DNA of 64,000 nucleotides, taken from the NCBI GenBank assembly GCA_021325145.1, contig JAJPHR010000048.1, positions 1-64,000 on the forward strand. Direction: 5' to 3'. Shown piece by piece: positions 35,978 through 43,980 of the stretch. The notes under the pieces were generated by a model, which was not told the DNA's origin, ran no database searches, and saw only the letters and a list, made by a program, of their open reading frames with translations. The DNA comes from Verrucomicrobiota bacterium (GTDB taxonomy: Bacteria > Verrucomicrobiota > Verrucomicrobiia > Limisphaerales > Pedosphaeraceae). The translations under genes were made by a program, and so were the position numbers. Position 1 is the stretch's first letter. Every line of letters starts with the position of its first letter.

Positions 35978-37057
35978 TTGAATGCGCCGCCCGACAATCG
36001 TGAACGAAGACTGAAATGGACCTTCCCGCTCCAGATCCCCTTGGGAGTCCTGGGACTGGCGATCCTGGTCGGTTGCAGCACCCAGGTCCGCCATAAATGG
36101 CTGACGCGCCTCATCGATGGCGTTCCCGAACCGGGCGCCACCAACCGCCCGGCGATGCAGTTGGATGAAGCTGGGTATCCGTTAACCCCTGCCCCGCACA
36201 GCCAGCCAGCCTCGACGAACGCCCCCGCAGCTGCCGCTGTCAAGTTCGTTTCCCATCCGCCATACGAAGACCGGAGTTGCCTGGAGTGCCACCGATCCCA
36301 GTTCGACGTAAAAATGAAGGGGACGCAGCGGGAGGTTTGTTTCTCGTGTCACGACGACTTCCTTCAGAAGGCCAAGTTCAAGCACCAGCCCGCCGACAAC
36401 AGCGAATGCACGTCCTGCCATCAACCACACGGCTCGCCAATCAAGGGAATGCTCAAGCTTGGCGGCAAAGCTCTTTGCCTTGACTGTCATGACGACCCGC
36501 TCGCCAAAGGCAAATTCACCCACCAACCCGTCGAAACCGGCTGCCAGGACTGCCACTCGCCGCATGCTTCGGCCCAACCCAAGCTGCTGGTCAAGCCCAG
36601 CAAGGATTTGTGCCTGGACTGTCACGATGACCCGCTGGCGAAGGTCAAGTTCAAGCACCAACCCGTTGAATCCGGCTGCACGGATTGCCACGCACCGCAC
36701 GCGTCGCCGCAGGGCAAACTGCTGACCAAGCCGGCCCGCGATCTTTGCCTGGATTGTCACGACGATCCCACCGCCAAGGCAAAGTTCAAACATCAGCCGG
36801 TGGAGTCCGGATGCCTGGATTGTCATTCGCCGCACGGTTCGATGGAAAACAAACTGATTTCCAAACCGCTGGAGAAGCTTTGCCTGGATTGCCACGAGCA
36901 GAAGGACATCGACTCGGCCAAGGGACATCAGGGAATGGGCGCCACGCCGTGTCTGAAGTGCCACGACGCGCACGCCGGGGCCGATCAGTATTTATTGAAG
37001 CCGGAGCTGCTGAAAGCGGCTGCCGATCCCGGAACCAAGCCGCCGGTCGCAAAATGA
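35978..37057 (+). CDS. Undecaheme (11 CXXCH) cytochrome c lipoprotein
   Basis: 359 residues from a TTG at 35978; no in-frame ATG exists before the signal sequence. A lipobox LVGC puts the lipidated Cys at residue 33. Eleven CXXCH motifs occur from about residue 95 to 335. The central part is a 45-residue tandem repeat (LCLDCHDDP ... KFKHQPVE ... CxDCHxPHAS) with two hemes per unit, each with a following His suited to bis-His ligation. This is a DmsE/MtrA-like pattern, but with a lipid anchor. Its stop overlaps the ATG of the beta-barrel gene (ATGA), so the two are translationally coupled, as expected for a cytochrome seated in a porin. Confidence 0.9.
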   Translation: MNAPPDNRERRLKWTFPLQIPLGVLGLAILVGCSTQVRHKWLTRLIDGVPEPGATNRPAMQLDEAGYPLTPAPHSQPASTNAPAAAAVKFVSHPPYEDRSCLECHRSQFDVKMKGTQREVCFSCHDDFLQKAKFKHQPADNSECTSCHQPHGSPIKGMLKLGGKALCLDCHDDPLAKGKFTHQPVETGCQDCHSPHASAQPKLLVKPSKDLCLDCHDDPLAKVKFKHQPVESGCTDCHAPHASPQGKLLTKPARDLCLDCHDDPTAKAKFKHQPVESGCLDCHSPHGSMENKLISKPLEKLCLDCHEQKDIDSAKGHQGMGATPCLKCHDAHAGADQYLLKPELLKAAADPGTKPPVAK

Positions 37058-39048
37058 AAATCCGCCGCCCCAAACACGGATGGCTATGGCTGACAATGCT
37101 GGCCCTGACGCGAGGCTGCGGCGATGCGCTCGCCCAGACCCGCCTCTTTCGCGTGGAGGAGCCGCAGCTAATCAAGCTCAACATCACCGAGGCCAGCGCG
37201 GGCGTTTATGCGGAAGGAGATTACGAGCAAACCACTTTCAAGGACTCCGGCACATCCGCCACTCACGACCGGCTTTTTGTCGGGCCGAGTGTGGGCCTGA
37301 ATCTGAACGGGTCGGTATATCATCCAAACCTGTTTCAATACCAGATCATCAGCGACGGCGCATATGGCTGGTCGCAGGACAATCTCCGTTCCACCACGAC
37401 GCAACGACAGAATGGACTGGAGTACCTGGGCCATTTCTCGGGCTCGGCCGACATCCTCGCCAACAAGCCGTTTCACACGAGCTTGTTTGCCGATTACGAC
37501 CACAGCTATCGCGATTATGATTTCTTCAGCCGGGTGATCGTGGACACCTGGCGTTACGGGTTGCGCTCGGCTTATGACGCGGGACCGTTCTCCTTCACCT
37601 TTACTTACTCCCATCGTGATGAGGACACTTCCAGTTTCAGCGGACCATCCACCTGGCAGCAGGATGTAATCGGGTTCGCCGCCCATCACGAACGCAAGCA
37701 CGGCGGCACCACGCTTAATTACACCTTCGATGATTTTAACCGCACCGACTTCGGCCAAAACACCCGGGGCGGGGACCATACGGTGACGCTCAGCGACACG
37801 GAGACGTTGGGCAGCCGGGACCAGATGCGGTTCACTTCCGCCGCGGGCTATACCATCCGGGATGACCCGGTGCTGCCAAGTGATGAGGCCACCGCGAATG
37901 CCGATCTCACGGTCGATCACCGGGAGAATTTAACCAGCCTTTATGATGTGAGCTTCGATCGGTACACCTCGGGTGGGTTCACTTCAGAGACGACGCTGGC
38001 TCAAGCTTCATTGCGGCACAAGCTCTATGACAGCCTGGTTTCCACGCTGTTGCTGCGCGGCGCGGATTATGAATCCTCGGACCAATCGGACAATGGATAT
38101 ACGCGCCGTTACGGGATTGGCCTCGCGGAGAGTTATACGAAGCGGCTCAGCGAAAACCACCGGTTGCGCATCGACGGTTCGGTTCTGGGTGAGCACGTCG
38201 ATCAGCAGGACGCCAGCACGGTGGCGAATGAAAAGCACAGCTTCGGCGAAAGCGGCGTGCCGGACGCTTTCTCGCTCAATGTGGTCAACGTCGATTCCAC
38301 TTCCATTCAGGTCTGGAGCGTGTCGCGCACGCAACGCTTCGTCCAGGGCCAGCAGTACAACATTATCCAGAATGGCTCGGTGACCCAAATCCAGCGCATC
38401 CTGGGCGCGGTGCCACCGATTGACAACGATGTGGTGGTGGATTATCAGGCCGAACCGACCGGCCAGGGTCACTATGAAGCGTTCACGGACACGTTCGGCA
38501 TCCGCTTCGAACTGTGGCACAATTTGTGGGGCATCTACGGCCGTTATAGCGGCTCGGAGAACAATGCGCCGAAGTCGCTCAACGTCCAGAATCTCTCCAT
38601 CTACACCGCGGGGACCGACTTCACCTGGCACTGGCTGCGGGCCGGGGCGGAATACTCCGTTTACCGCTCAGACCAGGCTTCGTACAACACCGGCCGCCTC
38701 TTCGAAAGCGCCGGCTTCAATCTGGATGACGCTTCCTCGCTCGGCCTTGATTTCTCCCAAACCTGGACGGACTACCGGAACGCCCGCCGACAGGAAACGG
38801 ACTACCGCTTCGTTACGCATTACCGGTGCCGATTCACGAGTCATTTGCGTGCCGACGTCGAAGGCGGCTTTGATCTTCGCCAGGGAGCGGGTTTCGACCA
38901 AACGCTGGCCACGTTCCGTCCCAGCATTGATTATGTGATTGGACGGACTACCATCAGGGCCGGCTACGATTTCGAATATAATATGTTCCTGAACAACGAA
39001 ACCCAGGTTCAACATCTGTTTACCGTCCGCGTAAAACGCATCTTTTGA
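37054..39048 (+). CDS. Outer-membrane beta-barrel protein, putative porin of a cytochrome conduit
   Basis: 664 residues from the ATG at 37054. Signal peptide ending GDALA, then about 20-26 amphipathic strands with alternating aromatic and polar residues (YGLRSAYDAGPFSFTFTYSH, GFAAHHERKHGGTTLNYTF, IRAGYDFEYNMF). It ends in Phe (VKRIF), the usual C-terminal signature for BAM insertion. Size and pattern resemble MtrB/PioB/Omb porins, which sheathe multiheme cytochromes. No sequence-level match to a named family can be claimed. Overlap with the 11-heme lipoprotein gene and flanking cytochrome and NHL genes support the conduit role. Confidence 0.82.
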   Translation: MKIRRPKHGWLWLTMLALTRGCGDALAQTRLFRVEEPQLIKLNITEASAGVYAEGDYEQTTFKDSGTSATHDRLFVGPSVGLNLNGSVYHPNLFQYQIISDGAYGWSQDNLRSTTTQRQNGLEYLGHFSGSADILANKPFHTSLFADYDHSYRDYDFFSRVIVDTWRYGLRSAYDAGPFSFTFTYSHRDEDTSSFSGPSTWQQDVIGFAAHHERKHGGTTLNYTFDDFNRTDFGQNTRGGDHTVTLSDTETLGSRDQMRFTSAAGYTIRDDPVLPSDEATANADLTVDHRENLTSLYDVSFDRYTSGGFTSETTLAQASLRHKLYDSLVSTLLLRGADYESSDQSDNGYTRRYGIGLAESYTKRLSENHRLRIDGSVLGEHVDQQDASTVANEKHSFGESGVPDAFSLNVVNVDSTSIQVWSVSRTQRFVQGQQYNIIQNGSVTQIQRILGAVPPIDNDVVVDYQAEPTGQGHYEAFTDTFGIRFELWHNLWGIYGRYSGSENNAPKSLNVQNLSIYTAGTDFTWHWLRAGAEYSVYRSDQASYNTGRLFESAGFNLDDASSLGLDFSQTWTDYRNARRQETDYRFVTHYRCRFTSHLRADVEGGFDLRQGAGFDQTLATFRPSIDYVIGRTTIRAGYDFEYNMFLNNETQVQHLFTVRVKRIF

Positions 39049-39049
39049 T

Positions 39050-40087
39050 ATGCCATGCCAGCGCGCCAGATTATGGTCCCGGCTCATCGCGGGAGCGGTG
39101 GCGCTCTGGCTTGGGCTGGCCGTGGCGATGGCGGCGGGGAAAAAGACTGAAGAGTCTGTAGCACCGCCAGTATGGCCCGCCCCGCCGGAAGCGCCCCGAA
39201 TCCAGTATGTTCAAAGCATCACGCGGCCTGCCGATATCGGCGCCAAACGTTCCGGCTTCGGTCGAGTCGCCAACTGGTTCACCGGCTCGGACAAAGGCAA
39301 CGAACCATTGCGCAAACCGTTCGGCCTCGCACTGGATGAGGATGATAACCTGTGCATTACTGATACGGACGCCAACGCGGTTTATTTCCTGGATCGAGTG
39401 AAGAAAAAAGCGCAACGCTGGGAGAACCTGGGCAACCTGAAGTTTTCCGCGCCAGTCGCCGTCGCCAAACGAAAGGGAATCATCTATGTGGCGGACTCAG
39501 GCTTGGGCAGCGTGGTGGTGTTCGACCTGAAGGGAAAGCTGCTCTTTCAAATCACCAACCGGCTCGAACGACCCTGCGGATTGGCCATGTCCGGAGAGAA
39601 GTTGTTCGTAGTCGATTCGCAACGTCATGACGTGGTGGCATTCGACCTTGGCGGCCATTACCTGGCTGCGTTTGGGCAGCGTGGGACCGGGCCGGGAGAT
39701 TTCAATTTTCCCACACACATTGCTGGAGACAGCGTCGACAATATCTTTGTCACGGATTCCATGAACTCCCGGGTGGAACGGTTTGACGCGAACGGCAAAT
39801 TCGGCTGCCAGATTGGAAGTGCAGGCGACTCGACCGGCCAGTTCAGCCGGCCCAAAGGCGTGGCGGTCGATTCGTTCGGGCATGTGTATGTGGTGGACGG
39901 GATATTCGACAATCTCCAGATCTTTGATCGTGAAGGGCGCTTTTTGTTGAACCTTGGTGACGCCGGCCCCCGCCCCGGACAGTTCTGGCTGCCGAACGGC
40001 ATTGCCATCAGCCGGTCCAACGAGATCTTTGTAGCCGACTCGTACAATCACCGCGTGCAGATGTTCAAATACATTGGGCCGCCATGA
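39050..40087 (+). CDS. Secreted NHL-repeat beta-propeller protein
   Basis: 345 residues. Signal peptide (LIAGAVALWLGLAVAMA). After it comes WPAPPEAPRIQYVQS, almost the same motif that opens the lipoprotein propeller at 34681. Six NHL blades follow (GIIYVADSGLGSVVVFDLKG, NIFVTDSMNSRVERFDANG, EIFVADSYNHRVQMFKYIG). It begins 1 nt after the porin stop and its own stop overlaps the next ATG, so it is part of a tightly coupled operon. Unlike its paralogue it has no lipobox, suggesting a soluble periplasmic or exported partner. Confidence 0.87.
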   Translation: MPCQRARLWSRLIAGAVALWLGLAVAMAAGKKTEESVAPPVWPAPPEAPRIQYVQSITRPADIGAKRSGFGRVANWFTGSDKGNEPLRKPFGLALDEDDNLCITDTDANAVYFLDRVKKKAQRWENLGNLKFSAPVAVAKRKGIIYVADSGLGSVVVFDLKGKLLFQITNRLERPCGLAMSGEKLFVVDSQRHDVVAFDLGGHYLAAFGQRGTGPGDFNFPTHIAGDSVDNIFVTDSMNSRVERFDANGKFGCQIGSAGDSTGQFSRPKGVAVDSFGHVYVVDGIFDNLQIFDREGRFLLNLGDAGPRPGQFWLPNGIAISRSNEIFVADSYNHRVQMFKYIGPP

Positions 40088-41925
40088 AAACGAAACCTGC
40101 TCCCAACCAAGCCCGGGATGGGAGCGCAAAGCTCCAGCTCTGCGCTCCGCTGCGGCAAAGACGGCTCTCATTCCACAAAGACTGGCACGGCTTCAGGTTC
40201 ACTTGCTGGCTCGGCGCGGCGCTGGCCCTCTGGGCTGCCCCGGCGCGCGGCGTCGACAGCGTCATCAGTTCCAAACACAACCTCTCAGTAAGCGGTCCCG
40301 GTCAAATCAAGGCGGCCACCGAAACGGAGATTTGCATTTTTTGTCACACGCCGCACAACAGCACCGGCGAAACGCCGCTTTGGAACCACGCGCTGTCCAG
40401 CGCCACTTACACTCCATACGCCAGTTCCACCATCAAGGCTGTGATCGGCCAGCCGACGGGCGCATCCAAGCTCTGCCTCAGTTGCCATGACGGCACGGTG
40501 GCGCTCGGGCTGGTGAACAGCCGCTCTGGGCCAATCGAAATGCAGAACGGCGCCACGACGATGCCCGTCGGCGCTTCGAATCTCGGTCGCGATCTTTCCG
40601 GGCATCACCCCGTCTCGTTTCTCTACGATGCCGCCCTCGCCAGCAGGGACGGCCAGCTCAAGGATCCGGCCGGGCTGACGGACAAAGTGCGGCTCGACCA
40701 CAGCGGGCAATTGCAATGCACGTCCTGCCACGATCCGCACAACGATCAGTTTGGAAATTTCCTCGTGCAGGACAACACCGCCTCCGCCATTTGCGTCAAT
40801 TGTCATGCGCCGAACGGCTGGGCGAACACGGACCACCGCACCTCGAGCAAGGCCTGGAACGGCGCCGGCGTGAACCCCTGGCCGCACACGAGCGGCCAGA
40901 CTGTCGCCGCCAACGGCTGCGAAAACTGCCATGCGCCTCACGCGGCGGGGACGAAGCCGCGCCTCTTGAACTTCGTCAACGAGGAGATGAACTGTTATTC
41001 GTGCCACAACGCGAGCGTGGCCGCGCTGGACATCCAGAATGAATTCAACAAGCTCAGTGTTCATCCGATCACCGCCACGACCGGCGTGCATGATCCGGCT
41101 GAGGACCCGGTTAATCCGCCGCGGCATGTCGAGTGCGTGGATTGCCATAATCCGCACGCGGTCAACGCATCGCCGGCGGTTGCGCCGAACGCTTCCGGTG
41201 CGCTGGCGTCATTGACGGGCATCACCTCGGCCGGAACGATCATCCAGCCGCTCGCGAAGGAATATGAACTCTGCTTTCGCTGCCATGGGGACAGCGTGGT
41301 GCGCGGCCCCGCGACTGTAAGCCGCCAGTTTGTCGAAACCAACCTGCGCCTGGCGTTCTGGGCCAACAATGCCTCGATGCACCCGGTGGTGAGCACCGGC
41401 CGCAATCCCAATGTGCCCAGCCTGATCTCTCCCTATACCTCCGGCAGCCTGATTTACTGCACCGATTGCCATAACAATAATCAGGGCCCCGGCGCGGGTG
41501 GGACCGGCCCCAAAGGCCCGCACGGGTCAATCTATCCGCCGCTGCTCGAACGGCAGTTGGAGACGGCCGACGGCAACCCGGAGAGCGTGAACACTTACGC
41601 GCTCTGCTACAAGTGCCACAGCGAATCTAGCATCCTGAGTGACGACAGCTTCAAGGGCCACGCCCAGCATGTCGTGACGGACAAAATTGCCTGCACCAGT
41701 TGCCATGACTCTCATGGCGTGGCGCAACAAGCGAGCCTGATCAATTTTAACACGCTGTACGCTTCCCCTTCGTCCAATGGCCGCTTTGAATTTGTGCGGA
41801 CTGGGACGTTTCAGGGGAATTGCTCGGTCACGTGCCATGGACATGATCACAATGCCTCGGTTTATCCCCCCGCAGTTGCAGGCATGCGACCTGGCATGTC
41901 CAATCGCAAGCCGGTGAAGCGATGA
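40084..41925 (+). CDS. Large secreted multiheme cytochrome c (11 CXXCH + 1 CX3CH)
   Basis: 613 residues, starting in ATGA overlap with the NHL gene. The N-terminus is unusually long: hydrophobic signal core FTCWLGAALALWAAPARG lies only at about 38-56, preceded by a segment encoded by a DNA palindrome. Canonical heme sites: CIFCH, CLSCH, CTSCH, CVNCH, CENCH, CYSCH, CVDCH, CFRCH, CTDCH, CYKCH, CTSCH. A twelfth candidate is CSVTCH (residues 580-585), with three residues between the cysteines. No membrane anchor. As the last gene of the conduit operon it is the best candidate for the outer-surface terminal cytochrome. Substrate unknown. Confidence 0.88.
   Translation: MKTKPAPNQARDGSAKLQLCAPLRQRRLSFHKDWHGFRFTCWLGAALALWAAPARGVDSVISSKHNLSVSGPGQIKAATETEICIFCHTPHNSTGETPLWNHALSSATYTPYASSTIKAVIGQPTGASKLCLSCHDGTVALGLVNSRSGPIEMQNGATTMPVGASNLGRDLSGHHPVSFLYDAALASRDGQLKDPAGLTDKVRLDHSGQLQCTSCHDPHNDQFGNFLVQDNTASAICVNCHAPNGWANTDHRTSSKAWNGAGVNPWPHTSGQTVAANGCENCHAPHAAGTKPRLLNFVNEEMNCYSCHNASVAALDIQNEFNKLSVHPITATTGVHDPAEDPVNPPRHVECVDCHNPHAVNASPAVAPNASGALASLTGITSAGTIIQPLAKEYELCFRCHGDSVVRGPATVSRQFVETNLRLAFWANNASMHPVVSTGRNPNVPSLISPYTSGSLIYCTDCHNNNQGPGAGGTGPKGPHGSIYPPLLERQLETADGNPESVNTYALCYKCHSESSILSDDSFKGHAQHVVTDKIACTSCHDSHGVAQQASLINFNTLYASPSSNGRFEFVRTGTFQGNCSVTCHGHDHNASVYPPAVAGMRPGMSNRKPVKR
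40121..40148. repeat. Near-perfect palindrome inside the cytochrome signal region
   Basis: GGAGCGCAAAGCT and AGCTCTGCGCTCC are 12/13 complementary with a 2-nt loop. The element falls in frame at codons 13-22 of the 613-residue cytochrome and has the form of a REP-like insertion. Confidence 0.6.
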
Positions 41926-42050
41926 TTGCGGGGAACGGGCCAAGAAAGGAGAAGTCCTTGCCAATCTCCGGGTAGCTGAAGAACGCCCGCTCCAGCAGAG
42001 TTCCCACGACTGTATGAACGGGCTTGGCTTAAACCAGGACGCGAAAACAG

Positions 42051-42077
42051 GCAGAGGCTCTGCGGCACGGGTGTGCC
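42051..42077 (+). terminator. Two short hairpins after the conduit operon
   Basis: GCAGAG-G-CTCTGC (42051-42063) and GGCAC-GGGT-GTGCC (42064-42077) stand back to back in the 225-bp gap between the multiheme and monoheme cytochrome genes. They could terminate or attenuate the conduit transcript; no T-run follows. Confidence 0.35.
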
Positions 42078-42150
42078 ATTTGGAGACGTCTGTCGGTCCC
42101 GGTCATTGGTCGAAAGGAACGCAATCGTTCCATACGGAAGGTATCACACA

Positions 42151-42480
42151 ATGAAAAAAGCAATCGTGCTGGCACTGCTGGTATGCGCTGCGGCCATTGG
42201 GTCGGCCCGGGCGGCTGACGCGAAGGATAACTGGGAGAAGTCCTGCCAAAAATGCCACGGTCCGGATGGCAAGGGCGACACCAAGATGGGCAAGAAGCTC
42301 GGCATCAAAGACTACACCGACGCCAAGGTGCAGGCCGACTTCAAGGACGATGAAGCCCTCAAGGCCGTCAAGGAAGGGCTCAAGGATAAGGATGGCAAAG
42401 TGCTGATGAAAGCGGCGGAGGGATACTCCGACGACGAAATCAAAGCGCTCGTGACCTATGTCCGCGGGTTCAAGAAGTAA
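42151..42480 (+). CDS. Small periplasmic monoheme cytochrome c
   Basis: 109 residues; the ATG at 42151 follows GGAAGG and gives a textbook signal peptide (MKKAIVLALLVCAAAIGSARA). One CQKCH site at about residue 32, followed by GPDGKGDTKMGKKLG. MKAAEGYSDDEIKALVTYVR supplies the C-terminal helix and a possible Met ligand. Class I cytochromes of this kind shuttle electrons in the periplasm. It sits between the conduit operon and the quinone module and ahead of the cbb3 genes, so it could serve any of them. Confidence 0.92.
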   Translation: MKKAIVLALLVCAAAIGSARAADAKDNWEKSCQKCHGPDGKGDTKMGKKLGIKDYTDAKVQADFKDDEALKAVKEGLKDKDGKVLMKAAEGYSDDEIKALVTYVRGFKK

Positions 42481-42501
42481 TTAATTCTCCCGCCACTCAG
42501 G

Positions 42502-42538
42502 ACGCCGCGGAACTGCTGGTCCCGCGGCGTTTTGCTTT
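42502..42538 (+). terminator. Rho-independent terminator
   Basis: Perfect 9-bp stem ACGCCGCGG/CCGCGGCGT with an 11-nt loop followed by TTTGCTTT, 22 nt after the stop of the monoheme cytochrome gene. Confidence 0.8.
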
Positions 42539-42639
42539 CCAAGCGAGAGATGGCGCATCACCCGCGCCGATTCATTCAACGCACATGCGCAAAAAATGCG
42601 AAACTATCGCCAAGCGAAGGAAAGCAACCACGCTCAGGG

Positions 42640-43170
42640 ATGGTTAGACGTTACGCAGGTAAAATTGAGAACGGCAAAAACGTGAATCATCAAGAAAATC
42701 GCACCTTCACTCCCAGGCGTTCTTTTCGCATGCCGCCCCAGATTGTCCGCCTGGTGCTCCTGACCATTACGATTGTCGGCAGCTACCTGGTTGCCCGCTT
42801 TTTTCTCACGCCATCCTCGTTTGGGCGTTACGGATGGTATCGCGGCGAGGCCCTGGAGGAATTGTCCAGCCGGCCGCGGAGTTTCGCCGGCAAGAAAGCC
42901 TGTGAAGAATGTCACTCGGACGAGTGCCTGAAGCTTTCCAAAGCGGAACACCACGGGCTCTCGTGTGAAGGCTGCCACGGCGTCGGCCAGGCGCACGCGG
43001 ACAACCCCGATATCAAAATTGACATCCGGACCTTCAGCGAGTGCGCGCGCTGTCACGAGGCCAATCCCTCGAGGCCGAAGTGGCTCAAGCAAATCAGCAC
43101 CAAAACGCACTACCCCGGCCAGAAGTGCACGGAATGCCACGTGCCGCATCAACCACAGGAGGTCCCATGA
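42640..43170 (+). CDS. Membrane-anchored tetraheme cytochrome c
   Basis: 176 residues if begun at the ATG at 42640. Later starts (GTG 42682, ATG 42730) are possible and the true start is uncertain. One N-terminal membrane helix (VRLVLLTITIVGSYLVARFF) anchors a periplasmic domain with four heme sites: CEECH, CEGCH, CARCH and CTECH. Its stop overlaps the start of the FeS gene (ATGA). With the two following genes it forms a cytochrome/FeS/NrfD quinone-redox module like Hmc, Qrc or Nrf systems. Direction of electron flow cannot be read from sequence. Confidence 0.87.
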   Translation: MVRRYAGKIENGKNVNHQENRTFTPRRSFRMPPQIVRLVLLTITIVGSYLVARFFLTPSSFGRYGWYRGEALEELSSRPRSFAGKKACEECHSDECLKLSKAEHHGLSCEGCHGVGQAHADNPDIKIDIRTFSECARCHEANPSRPKWLKQISTKTHYPGQKCTECHVPHQPQEVP

Positions 43171-43976
43171 AGACAGGAGTGTCCCGCCGCAATGTGCTTG
43201 GCAAACTGGGCGCGGCGTTCGCGGGCATCATGACAGCCACCGCGGCCAAAACCGCCAAAGCCGCCGTTCAAAAAGTGTTTGTCTCCTCGGGCGCACCCAA
43301 GGGCTACGATCCCACCAAACACAAATGGCTGATGGCCATTGACATCAACAAGTGCATTGGCTGTGGACTTTGTGTCGAGGCATGCAAGAAGGAGAACAAT
43401 GTGCCGGAGGGGCCGTTCTTCCGCACTTGGATCGAGCGCTATGTCATCCCCAAGCCGAAACCGGGTTCATTCACGACGCGCACCGAAGCCATTGTGGATT
43501 CTCCCAACGGCGGCATGCATGGCTTTCCTGAGCCGCCGGTGCCGGTCGGGGAAATCGAGCAGTCTTTCTTCGTTCCGAAACTTTGCAACCTTTGTGAACA
43601 CTCGCCTTGCGTTCAAGTCTGCCCGGTGGGCGCCACGTTTGACACGCCGGATGGCGCGGTGCTGATCGATCCGAATTATTGCATCGGTTGCGGCTTTTGC
43701 ATTCAAGCCTGCCCGTACGGCTGCCGGTTTTTGAATCCGGTCACCAAAACCGCCGAGAAATGCACGCTTTGCTACCATCGCATTACCCGCGGGCTCAAGC
43801 CGGCTTGTGTCGAGGTTTGCCCAAGTGAGGCCCGCATTTTTGGCGACTTGAAAAACCCGGTTCCGGACGACCCGATCAAAAAGTTTTACGAGAACAACCG
43901 CGTTCAGGTGCTCAAGCCACATCTTGGCACCGAGCCCCGGGTGTCATATGCGGGCATGGATAAGGAGGTCAGGTAA
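43167..43976 (+). CDS. Tat-exported ferredoxin-like subunit with four [4Fe-4S] sites
   Basis: 269 residues; AGGAGG precedes the ATG at 43167 by 4-5 nt. Twin-arginine leader SRRNVLGKLGAAFAG. Four Cys clusters: CIGCGLCVEAC, CNLCEHSPCVQVCP, CIGCGFCIQACP and CTLC ... CVEVCP. This is the HmcB/NrfC/PsrB type periplasmic electron-wire subunit that couples an NrfD-type quinone protein to a redox partner. No molybdopterin subunit is nearby, so the partner is most likely the tetraheme cytochrome upstream. Confidence 0.92.
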   Translation: MKTGVSRRNVLGKLGAAFAGIMTATAAKTAKAAVQKVFVSSGAPKGYDPTKHKWLMAIDINKCIGCGLCVEACKKENNVPEGPFFRTWIERYVIPKPKPGSFTTRTEAIVDSPNGGMHGFPEPPVPVGEIEQSFFVPKLCNLCEHSPCVQVCPVGATFDTPDGAVLIDPNYCIGCGFCIQACPYGCRFLNPVTKTAEKCTLCYHRITRGLKPACVEVCPSEARIFGDLKNPVPDDPIKKFYENNRVQVLKPHLGTEPRVSYAGMDKEVR

Positions 43977-43980
43977 CCCT

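Noticed and set aside
42073..42150. 26-codon N-terminal extension of the monoheme cytochrome
   Set aside because: The ATG at 42151 has the ribosome binding site and begins a standard signal peptide.
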